A DNA stretch of 15,332 nt from JALQTD01 sp964390365. GTDB lineage: Bacteria > Bacteroidota > Bacteroidia > Flavobacteriales_D > Sanyastnellaceae. The stretch lies in contig CAYMHW010000054.1 of the NCBI GenBank assembly GCA_964390365.1, forward strand, positions 1-15,332, given 5' to 3'. The notes beneath the pieces are model-generated. The model did no database searches, was not told the origin of the DNA, and saw only the letters and a list, made by a program, of their open reading frames with translations. Shown here one piece after another: positions 1 through 6,010 of this stretch. The position numbers and the translations under genes were made by a program. The stretch's first letter is position 1, and every line of letters begins with the position of its first letter.

Positions 1-469
1 GATTGAGGATGCTGAACCAGCTTCCGCCTGTGTAGGAACCTGTGGTGTTGATGTCACCGCCGGCTGCAAATGATGCAAATTCACTCTCCAACCCCGCGTC
101 TTGAGCTCCTGAATTCACGCCTGGGCCTCCCCCGATGGTCAACCAACTGTCGTACTCCAAATCGGGGAAAGGGCCGAAAAACATCGGGTTCACCCCTATG
201 GCGTAAACACCTGTGGCATACGGGGATTGGTAAAAATCTCTGGTGGTGCTGATCAGAAGAGGGGGGTCATCATAGATGCTCTCTGTGGCATATACAGCGG
301 AAACATAATCCCCGGGTGCATCGAAACTCGCATATACGCGGTAGGTAACTCCGTATTCGGTTTCCGCTATCGTCTCCCCGACAAGGCTCGAGAATTGAGC
401 ATTCACGTGGGACGGAAACAAAAAGCCGCAGGCGACGATGACAAAAGAAAAGAGAAGAAATCGCATCAT
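1..469 (-). CDS. Exported protein, N-terminal part only, possible type IX secretion substrate
   Basis: The reading frame opens at ATG 469 (a second ATG follows at 466) and stays open for 156 codons to the left edge, so the C-terminus and stop are missing. The first 24 residues form a good signal peptide: MMR, a hydrophobic run FLLFSFVIVA, then VNA before QF as a likely signal peptidase I site. Cys14 in IVAC-G also fits a lipobox, so a lipoprotein is possible, but the following hydrophobic FLF makes this less likely. The mature part is rich in Gly, Tyr, Ser and Asp (TYRVYASF, YDSWLTIGGG, GGSWFSI), a pattern I associate with large secreted Bacteroidota proteins that end in a type IX sorting domain. 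That assignment is inference because the C-terminus is not visible. Base composition here is about 52% GC, below the rest of the window. No specific function is recognised. Confidence 0.8.
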   Translation of the reverse strand, partial: MMRFLLFSFVIVACGFLFPSHVNAQFSSLVGETIAETEYGVTYRVYASFDAPGDYVSAVYATESIYDDPPLLISTTRDFYQSPYATGVYAIGVNPMFFGPFPDLEYDSWLTIGGGPGVNSGAQDAGLESEFASFAAGGDINTTGSYTGGSWFSILN

Positions 470-590
470 TGTTTGAAATTACACCGAGTTCAAGTGAATA
501 ACAATAGATTCCTACGACAAAAGCTCAAATTAGTTTCCTCAAATCGACTTTCTTTTCTCCAAATGCACTTCTCTTGCATTGTTGTATTTG

Positions 591-631
591 CAAAAAACGA
601 CAAAGCACCCCTCGTGGGGTGCTTTGTCGTT
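591..631 (-). terminator. Rho-independent terminator after tRNA-Met
   Basis: Positions 596-611 and 616-631 form a perfect 16-bp stem (core CAAAGCACCCC / GGGGTGCTTTG) around the four-base loop TCGT. On the minus strand the stem runs directly into a T-rich tract (the run of A at 592-597 on the plus strand, partly within the stem base). It lies 11 bases past the 3' end of the tRNA, so it terminates the tRNA transcript before the exported-protein gene. There is no T-run on the other side, so it looks one-directional. Confidence 0.9.
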
Positions 632-642
632 GTTCGCTTTTG

Positions 643-716
643 TAGCGGGAGGGGGGCTCGAACCCCCGACCTCAGGATTATGAATCCTGCGCTCTAACCA
701 GCTGAGCTATCCCGCC
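643..716 (-). tRNA. tRNA-Met (anticodon CAT)
   Basis: The minus strand folds as a full 74-nt cloverleaf. The acceptor stem GGCGGGA pairs with TCCCGCT (the first pair is G-T) and is followed by discriminator A. The D arm is GCTC-AGCTGGTTA-GAGC. The anticodon stem CAGGA/TCCTG closes a TTCATAA loop with anticodon CAT, and the T arm GGGGG-TTCGAGC-CCCCC is canonical. The 3' CCA is not encoded (the DNA reads ACAAA), so it must be added by the CCA enzyme, whose gene is in this window at 12312-13823. The sequence resembles elongator tRNA-Met of Bacteroidota. A CAT-anticodon tRNA could also be the lysidine-modified tRNA-Ile2, which cannot be fully excluded by eye. Confidence 0.93.
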
Positions 717-728
717 GTAAAGCGGGTG

Positions 729-736
729 CAAATATA
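729..736 (-). promoter_or_regulatory. Bacteroidota -7 box for tRNA-Met
   Basis: The minus strand reads TATATTTG, a perfect match to the Bacteroidota -7 consensus TAnnTTTG. It lies 12 bases before the tRNA 5' end, which would leave a leader of only a few bases. No clear TTTG -33 element is visible about 20 bases further upstream. Confidence 0.65.
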
Positions 737-836
737 ATGCGACTGCCACGCGCCGCGCCTTCGCCACAGACTTTTTTTATTCATTCGGACTTGATTCCTC
801 GAAGAAGCGAGTTTTGACCTATCTTGTAACCTGACG

Positions 837-1223
837 ATGGAAAAGCAAAAGTACCAAATCGAATTCCCTGTAAACTCCTCCAAAGGTGTGCTTTTCAATG
901 CCTTCAGCACACCCAGCGGCTTGGCGGAATGGTTTTGCGATGACGTGAACATCAAACGGGATGTGCACACGTTCGTTTGGGAGGGAAGCGAGGAATCGGC
1001 GCGACTCATCACGAAGAAGCGGGATGAATTTGCGAAGTTCCGTTGGCTCGAGGACGAGGAAAATGGGGATTCAACGTATTTCGAATTTCGCATCAAGGTG
1101 GACGGTTTGACGGGAGATACCGCACTCGTCATCACCGATTTTGCAGAAGAGGATGAAATCGACGAGGGCAAGGAATTGTGGGAAGCCCAAGTGGAAAAAC
1201 TGAAACGCGTCCTCGGAGCCTGA
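837..1223 (+). CDS. START-like (SRPBCC-fold) domain protein
   Basis: This 128-residue protein resembles the small START-like/SRPBCC proteins found widely in Bacteroidota. These are single-domain helix-grip folds, typically about 125-130 residues, with a hydrophobic ligand cavity and no established substrate. The visible pattern fits: an N-terminal strand (KYQIEFPVNS), the LFNAFSTPSGLAEWF segment seen in AHSA1/START-like folds, alternating strands rich in acidic residues, and a long C-terminal helix (GKELWEAQVEKLKRVLG). There is no signal peptide or membrane segment, so it is cytoplasmic. The ATG at 837 is the first in frame. A weak TAnnTTG-like sequence at 820-826 lies about 10 bases upstream. 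The gene stands alone and converges with trmN6, 12 bases away, with no obvious terminator hairpin between them. Confidence 0.85.
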   Translation: MEKQKYQIEFPVNSSKGVLFNAFSTPSGLAEWFCDDVNIKRDVHTFVWEGSEESARLITKKRDEFAKFRWLEDEENGDSTYFEFRIKVDGLTGDTALVITDFAEEDEIDEGKELWEAQVEKLKRVLGA

Positions 1224-1235
1224 ACCCGCGAATGC

Positions 1236-1982
1236 TCAAGCGTAGCGCTCCATGAATGGAGCCAGGAGCTCCTTGAATTCTTTGGTTCGTTCGGGAACAG
1301 AACCTGGCACGAACGCAGATTCCTCAACGTATAAAACCGAATCGGAACAGGTTTTCGGGGGCGTTTTCTGCCATTCGATGAGTTGGCGCTCGCAAGCATG
1401 TTGCGGGGTGCCATGAACCTTTAACCTCCGGCTGGCGAACCAACCGGCTGATTGAGCGGCGGCGTTCAAATCGTCGAGGCGTTCGGTCGGCCACACCACG
1501 CTGAAACGGGTGGTCGGATGGGCGATGGCATGGAGCGCGGCGAACAGTCCTTCGATGGGCAGGGAGTCATCGTGCCGTGCGAGGTTTCTTGCGGGTTGGG
1601 GCGATTTGGGTTTGTCCCGGAAAAAAGGAGGATTGCACACCACGCAGTCCCACGACTCGCGTTGATTGCGGCTCCAAGCCATAAAATCCGACTCCACCAA
1701 TTCGATGCGGTCGCGAAACGGGCTGTCGCAAACGTTTTCCCGCGCTTGCGCAGCCGCGGAAGGCTCCAATTCCACAGCGGTCACGGTGGCTTCGGGGAAG
1801 CGTTGGGCCATCATCAAGGCCACCAACCCGGATCCGGTTCCAATGTCCAGTATCCGCTTCGGATTGTCCCTTCCCGCCCACGCGCCCAGGAGCAGCCCAT
1901 CGTTGCCGACTTTCATGGCGCAGCGATCGTCCCGAACGGTGAAATGGCGGAAGGTGACGACGCGGTTCGTGGACTTGCCCAT
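1236..1982 (-). CDS. trmN6: tRNA1(Val) (adenine(37)-N6)-methyltransferase TrmN6 (YfiC family)
   Basis: The family uses SAM to methylate N6 of A37, next to the anticodon of tRNA1-Val. The 248 residues match YfiC/TrmN6 in length and motif order. The N-terminal signature FRHFTVRDDRCAMKVGNDG is at about 11-29. SAM-binding motif I, LDIGTGSG, is at 45-52. The acidic ribose-binding position in AVELEP is near 69-74. The catalytic NPPF motif of N6-adenine methyltransferases is at 117-120. The start follows the paaY stop by six bases, so the gene is probably co-transcribed as the third gene of that operon. Its link to the paa genes is probably only transcriptional. Other NPPF methyltransferases (HemK/PrmC) have a different N-terminal region, so TrmN6 is the best fit. 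Confidence 0.88.
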   Translation of the reverse strand: MGKSTNRVVTFRHFTVRDDRCAMKVGNDGLLLGAWAGRDNPKRILDIGTGSGLVALMMAQRFPEATVTAVELEPSAAAQARENVCDSPFRDRIELVESDFMAWSRNQRESWDCVVCNPPFFRDKPKSPQPARNLARHDDSLPIEGLFAALHAIAHPTTRFSVVWPTERLDDLNAAAQSAGWFASRRLKVHGTPQHACERQLIEWQKTPPKTCSDSVLYVEESAFVPGSVPERTKEFKELLAPFMERYA

Positions 1983-1988
1983 CGCAAC

Positions 1989-2582
1989 TCAGTCTCTGCG
2001 GTTCTGCCAAGTCTCGTAGTCCGGGAAGTCACGGGGGCGGTCGCCGGGATCGGTGGTCAGCGGCTGCACTTCGCGGAGGCTCGCGTGCATTTCGGCTGGA
2101 AGGCTTCGGTAGAGGGCGGTTCCTTCTTTTTTGTGGGCCAGCATGGCGTCGCTGACTTGGCCCTTGATTTGGGCTGGATTGCCTAAAACCAAACTCCGCG
2201 GCTCCCACACGCTCTTCGCCTTCAAAAACGACAGCGCCCCGACAATGCACCCATCCCCCACGATCACATCGTCCATCAGCACCGCGTGCATGCCCACGAG
2301 CACGTCGGCCCCTACTCGCGCGCCGTGAACAATCGCCCCATGCCCGATGTGCGCCTCCTCGCCAAAACGCACCGTCGTTCCTGGAAACATGTGCACCACG
2401 CAGTTCTCCTGAATGTTGCAACCGTCCGCGACTTCGATGGCTCCCCAATCCCCGCGCAACACCGCGCCCGGCCCGATGTAACACGACTTTCCAATGGTCA
2501 CGTGCCCAATGACGACCGCCAAGGGATGCACATAAGAAGTGGGGTCCACCACCGGGACCATGCCCTTGAAAGACTGGATCAT
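1989..2582 (-). CDS. paaY: PaaY-type hexapeptide-repeat protein (gamma-carbonic anhydrase fold)
   Basis: PaaY proteins are trimeric left-handed beta-helix enzymes. In phenylacetate degradation they act as thioesterases that release dead-end CoA adducts, and they share the gamma-carbonic anhydrase fold. The 197 residues show isoleucine/valine-rich hexapeptide repeats across about 22-140. Likely metal ligands are His64 (in ENCVVH) and His81/His86 (in HIGHGAIVHG). The blocks LRGDWG, NIQENCVVH and the C-terminal EVQPL resemble E. coli PaaY rather than generic carbonic anhydrases. The frame is open upstream to 2633, but the start at 2582 (MIQSFKGM) is chosen because it gives a 4-base ATGA overlap with the thiolase stop and matches the family's N-terminus. 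The adjacent PaaJ/PcaF-type thiolase supports the assignment. A YrdA-like gamma-carbonic anhydrase is the alternative. Confidence 0.8.
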   Translation of the reverse strand: MIQSFKGMVPVVDPTSYVHPLAVVIGHVTIGKSCYIGPGAVLRGDWGAIEVADGCNIQENCVVHMFPGTTVRFGEEAHIGHGAIVHGARVGADVLVGMHAVLMDDVIVGDGCIVGALSFLKAKSVWEPRSLVLGNPAQIKGQVSDAMLAHKKEGTALYRSLPAEMHASLREVQPLTTDPGDRPRDFPDYETWQNRRD

Positions 2583-3784
2583 GGCGCCTCGCGTTCCAAG
2601 ACCACGGCGTACCCCTGCCCCACTCCGATGCAAAGGGTGACGAGGGCGTAGCGTTTATTCGACCGCTGCAGTTCGCGAGCCGCTGAGAGCAGAATCCGCC
2701 CTCCGGTCATTCCCAATGGATGGCCCAGGGCTATGGCCCCGCCGTGCGGGTTGATGCGCGGGTCGTCGTCTGCGAGGCCCCAAGCTCGGATGCAGGCCAA
2801 CGCCTGCGCGGCGAAGGCCTCGTTCAATTCAATGACGTCCATGTCGGCGAGCGTCAATTCAGCGCGTTCCAGCGCTCGGTTCGAGGCCTCGACCGGTCCG
2901 ATGCCCATGATGCGCGGCTCCACTCCCACCACAGCGCTGCTGACGATGCGCGCCAAAGGCGTCCATCCGTGCTGCTGGACCGCGGTTCCGTTTGCCACCA
3001 GGAGCGCCACCGCCCCATCGTTCAAGCCGGAGGCGTTGCCCGCAGTGACCGTCCCCCCTTCTTTTCGGAACGCCGGGCGCAACTTCGCCAAGCCGTCCAC
3101 CGTGGTTTGGGGTTTGCAGAACTCATCGGATTCGATGACGAGGTCGTCCTGCTTTCGGCGCGGAATCCGGACCGGCACGCATTCCTCTGCGCGGATGCGC
3201 TCCGAGGCCGCTGCCTTTTGCTGTGACCACGCGGCGAAGCGGTCTTGGTCTTCGCGGCTGATGCCGTAAAGGTCGACCAGGTTTTCGGCCGTCTCCCCCA
3301 TGCCATCCACGCCGTACTGTGCAGCCATCGCCGGGTTCACAAACCGCCAACCAAAGGTCGTATCGAACAGTTGGGCATCGCGCCCGAAGGCCGCCGAGGG
3401 CTTGCTCATCACCAACGGGGCTCGCGTCATGTGCTCCACGCCCCCCGTCAGGACGACGTCCGCATCGCCCTGCGCCACCATGCGCGCGCCGTTCACCGTG
3501 GCTGCGAGTCCGGAAGCGCACAACCGGTTCACGGTTTCGCCCGGAACGGAGTGCGGAATGCCGGCCAACAGGCTCGCCATCCGCGCCACGTTGCGGTTGT
3601 CCTCTCCCGCTTGGTTCGCACACCCCAACAAGACATCGCCCAACTGCGCAGCATCGAACTCCGGATGCCGTTCCAACAAGGCGCGCATGGCCCACGCTGC
3701 CAAGTCATCCGCGCGAATGCCCGAAAGTCCCCCTCCCAAATTTCCAATGGGTGTTCGCACCCCGTCGACGATGAACGCATCCAT
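2579..3784 (-). CDS. paaJ: 3-oxoadipyl-CoA thiolase (PaaJ/PcaF type acetyl-CoA acyltransferase)
   Basis: This enzyme would cleave 3-oxoadipyl-CoA with CoA to succinyl-CoA and acetyl-CoA, the last step of the phenylacetate and beta-ketoadipate pathways. At 401 residues it has normal thiolase length. The nucleophilic cysteine is Cys89 in NRLCASG. The catalytic His is in GHPLGMTGGR near 353, preceded by NPHGGAIALG. The second cysteine is in CIGVGQG near 384. The block GCANQAGEDNRNVARMA near 54-70 is characteristic of PaaJ/PcaF rather than FadA. It is the first gene of the unit: a TATCTTTG box lies 20 bases before the ATG, and its stop overlaps the paaY start. No ring-oxygenation or ring-opening genes are visible here. 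A general 3-ketoacyl-CoA thiolase is the alternative. Confidence 0.82.
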   Translation of the reverse strand: MDAFIVDGVRTPIGNLGGGLSGIRADDLAAWAMRALLERHPEFDAAQLGDVLLGCANQAGEDNRNVARMASLLAGIPHSVPGETVNRLCASGLAATVNGARMVAQGDADVVLTGGVEHMTRAPLVMSKPSAAFGRDAQLFDTTFGWRFVNPAMAAQYGVDGMGETAENLVDLYGISREDQDRFAAWSQQKAAASERIRAEECVPVRIPRRKQDDLVIESDEFCKPQTTVDGLAKLRPAFRKEGGTVTAGNASGLNDGAVALLVANGTAVQQHGWTPLARIVSSAVVGVEPRIMGIGPVEASNRALERAELTLADMDVIELNEAFAAQALACIRAWGLADDDPRINPHGGAIALGHPLGMTGGRILLSAARELQRSNKRYALVTLCIGVGQGYAVVLEREAP

Positions 3785-3804
3785 GCTCGCTTAATTTTTG
3801 CTGC

Positions 3805-3839
3805 CAAAGATAGCCCGCACGCCATGGTTCCGTTGCAAA
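3805..3839 (-). promoter_or_regulatory. Putative promoter of the paaJ-paaY-trmN6 operon
   Basis: The minus strand has a perfect -7 box TATCTTTG (3812-3805) and a TTTG (3839-3836) that could serve as the -33 element, 23 bases upstream. This spacing is at the long end of the range for Bacteroidota promoters. The thiolase ATG at 3784 lies 20 bases past the box. The TTTG belongs to a 10-base palindrome, GCAAATTTGC (3835-3844), midway between the divergent thiolase and glycosyltransferase genes. Confidence 0.6.
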
Positions 3840-3847
3840 TTTGCCAC

Positions 3848-4969
3848 ATGCGCATGGCCATCCCTTCCACGTTCCCGCCCTTCCGTGGGGGCATTTCTCA
3901 ATTCAATGAGGCGCTCAAATCGGCACTCGAGGCGGCGGGTCACGAGGTGGTGGTGATCACTTGGACGCGACAGTACCCTCAGCTGTTGTTTCCGGGAAAG
4001 CAGCAAATCGACCCTGAATTGCCCGCTCCGTACGAGGCGGGATTGGATTCCATGCGGCCGTCCACGTGGCGGAAGGTGGGCAAGGAATTGGCGCGGAGGG
4101 AGGTGGACTGCGTGGTCGTGCCGTTTTGGCATGCGGCGTTGGCCCCCGCACTGGCCGGTACCGTTCGCGCTTGGAAGAAGCACTCCAAATCACCCGAGCC
4201 GCGTGCAATTGGGCTCGTGCACAACGCCGGCAGCCACGATGCTTCGTGGTGGGATGCTGCGTTGACCCGCAGGTTCTTGCGTTCCGTGGACGTGGCTTGG
4301 ACGTTGAGCGAAGAAGTTACGGAGCGTTTGGGGGAGCTGCAGCCGGATTTGGCCTGCCAAACCTTGTTTCATCCCCTCTACGACCACTTCCCCGACCTGA
4401 TGCCCGCCGAGGAAGCCAAGACCAAGCTGCACCTTCCAACTTCTGCCCGCGTGCTGCTGTACTTCGGGCTCATTCGGCCCTATAAGGGGCTGGAAGTGCT
4501 GCTTGAGGCGTTCAGCCGCTTGGAAAGTTCGCCGGATCACCCGCTCCATTTGCTGATTGCGGGGGAGTGTTATGGGGATTGGGAACCGTACGAGCGGCTC
4601 ATCGAATCCAATCCAGCGCGCGGGCGGATTCAAACGCACGAGCGGTTCATATCCGACCGCGAGGTCGGGCTTTTCTTCGGGGCAGCTGACGCCGTCGCTT
4701 TGCCCTACCGCCGGGCGTCCCAAAGCGGCGTCACCGCAGTGGCGCTGCATTATGGCAAGCCGATTGTGGCGTCCGACGTGGGGGGCTTGGCCGAGTACAT
4801 CCTTCCAGGCCAAACCGGAGAACTGGCCTCCCCGAACGATGCAGAATCCTTGGCGGAAGCCCTTCGCCGCGCCCTCCGTCAAACCTATCCTGAATCCGCA
4901 TTTGACGCCGCTCGAGAGCGGTTCTCATGGACGGCATTTGTGGATCAGGCGATGCAGGGTCCGCGTTAA
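3848..4969 (+). CDS. Glycosyltransferase, GT4-type (GT-B fold)
   Basis: The gene encodes a 373-residue cytoplasmic or membrane-peripheral sugar transferase. The N-terminal Rossmann domain opens with MRMAIPSTFPPFRGGISQF, whose GGISQF is the donor/acceptor glycine loop of GT4 enzymes. The C-terminal donor domain starts near 200 with LLYFGLIRPYKGLEVLLEAF, a hallmark of Glycos_transf_1. Near 288-320 come YRRASQSG, GKPIVASDVGG and LAEYI. The usual E-x7-E donor motif is imperfect, with Gln292 and Ser293 near the expected first acidic position. The start is ambiguous: ATGs in frame lie at 3824, 3848 and 3854. I chose 3848 because GT4 proteins normally begin directly with this first strand. The gene is isolated, so donor and acceptor cannot be deduced. 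Its stop overlaps the stop of the convergent DUF4340-like gene. Confidence 0.85.
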   Translation: MRMAIPSTFPPFRGGISQFNEALKSALEAAGHEVVVITWTRQYPQLLFPGKQQIDPELPAPYEAGLDSMRPSTWRKVGKELARREVDCVVVPFWHAALAPALAGTVRAWKKHSKSPEPRAIGLVHNAGSHDASWWDAALTRRFLRSVDVAWTLSEEVTERLGELQPDLACQTLFHPLYDHFPDLMPAEEAKTKLHLPTSARVLLYFGLIRPYKGLEVLLEAFSRLESSPDHPLHLLIAGECYGDWEPYERLIESNPARGRIQTHERFISDREVGLFFGAADAVALPYRRASQSGVTAVALHYGKPIVASDVGGLAEYILPGQTGELASPNDAESLAEALRRALRQTYPESAFDAARERFSWTAFVDQAMQGPR

Positions 4970-6006
4970 AACGGAGGCTCGAGCAACGGATCGAACACGT
5001 ACCGCTGCAGCAACACGATTTCTCCCCGAAAGCGACCGTACATCCGCGCTCCATCGTGAGGCATGAGGTCCCCGTTTTCATCGTACAGGTCCTCAATGGG
5101 TTCCTTCCAGAGCAGGTCGATGGAGATCGGTTCGGTTTGGCCTTTCCCCCACGCGCGCAAGGTAAAATCAGCCGGCTTCACGGACAGTTCCTGCCATCCA
5201 GCGGAATCCAAGTGGTGATTGTACGTCTCGAGGTGGACCTTGCGAAAGCGGAGGAAATGGTCCTGCCACGCCACCGTATCGGCCACGGCTCGGCGCTTGC
5301 CATCTTCCCCCCACAACGAGAGCACTCCGTCCGTGGCCACTTCCATCGCATAGGAAGGGTACGCTTCATCGTGGGATTCCACCTCCACCCGATGCAAGGT
5401 ACGGCCCGGAAAGTCGAAGATGCCCGTGTACCGCCACTCGCGCTCATCGGTGAAGAAACGCGTGCTCAAAAAGCCCGTGAATCCCTCCATGTGCACGATG
5501 TAGGGATCCTTTGCCATGCCATTTGGGGTCGCCAACACCATGTGCGTCCCGGTGTGGTCGGCCGTGGGCGTGCCGATGTACCACGTTTTCACGGGATCCG
5601 GTCCGTCCGTGTAGATTTCCACCTTCTTTCCGCGGGCGGCGAGCAACTTGACCACTTGTTCGCGCTGGGCCTCCGGAACGGGCGACTTCACACGAGCACG
5701 AAGGAACGTCTTGAGCACCAAATCCACCGCGTCCTTTCTCGCCCAATGCTCTTCATTGAGCAGCCAATAGCGCTCCCCCGCAACGCGCTCGAGGTCCGCC
5801 TCTCCCCCATCGCGGTCGGCAATGAAAATGCGGCTGACGGCTGCCGTGTCCTCCACGGCGAAGGCCACGGACTCCTCTTCGCCCAAGTTTCCCGACGTCC
5901 GGTTCATGTACCAATTCGCGCCAGCCACCAATCCGGTGAGCAGCAACAACAAGTAGAACAAACGCAAATTGCGGTGCATCGACCGCTGGGGTTGAGTGGC
6001 TTCCAT
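4966..6006 (-). CDS. DUF4340-like membrane-anchored protein, partner of GldFG
   Basis: This is a 346-residue protein with one N-terminal membrane segment at about 14-33 (LRLFYLLLLLTGLVAGANWY). It is preceded by basic residues, so the remainder should face the periplasm. The rest is a beta-rich repetitive domain with short blocks of the kind WLLNEEHWARKDAVDLVL, TWYIGTP and WRYTGIFDFP. This agrees with DUF4340 proteins, which are repeatedly found next to GldG-like genes in ABC-2 transporter operons. The ATG at 6006 lies four bases past the gldFG stop, which implies translational coupling. An ATG nine codons further in (Met10, before HRNLRLF) is an alternative start. It ends tail to tail with the glycosyltransferase, sharing TTAA. 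Biochemical function is unknown. The assignment rests on overall resemblance and context, not on a diagnostic motif. Confidence 0.72.
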   Translation of the reverse strand: MEATQPQRSMHRNLRLFYLLLLLTGLVAGANWYMNRTSGNLGEEESVAFAVEDTAAVSRIFIADRDGGEADLERVAGERYWLLNEEHWARKDAVDLVLKTFLRARVKSPVPEAQREQVVKLLAARGKKVEIYTDGPDPVKTWYIGTPTADHTGTHMVLATPNGMAKDPYIVHMEGFTGFLSTRFFTDEREWRYTGIFDFPGRTLHRVEVESHDEAYPSYAMEVATDGVLSLWGEDGKRRAVADTVAWQDHFLRFRKVHLETYNHHLDSAGWQELSVKPADFTLRAWGKGQTEPISIDLLWKEPIEDLYDENGDLMPHDGARMYGRFRGEIVLLQRYVFDPLLEPPF

Positions 6007-6010
6007 GGAA

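Noticed and set aside
227..697. A 156-codon plus-strand frame at the left end
   Set aside because: It runs antisense to the signal-peptide gene and then through the terminator hairpin and the tRNA, which is not plausible for a real protein.
2583..2633. Longer start for the PaaY-type protein
   Set aside because: The extra 17 residues overlap the thiolase end and do not fit the family. The ATGA overlap start at 2582 does.
3245..3847. N-terminal extension of the glycosyltransferase by about 200 residues
   Set aside because: The frame is open upstream only because it runs antisense through the thiolase gene. The extension has no domain, and the GT4 fold begins at about 3848.
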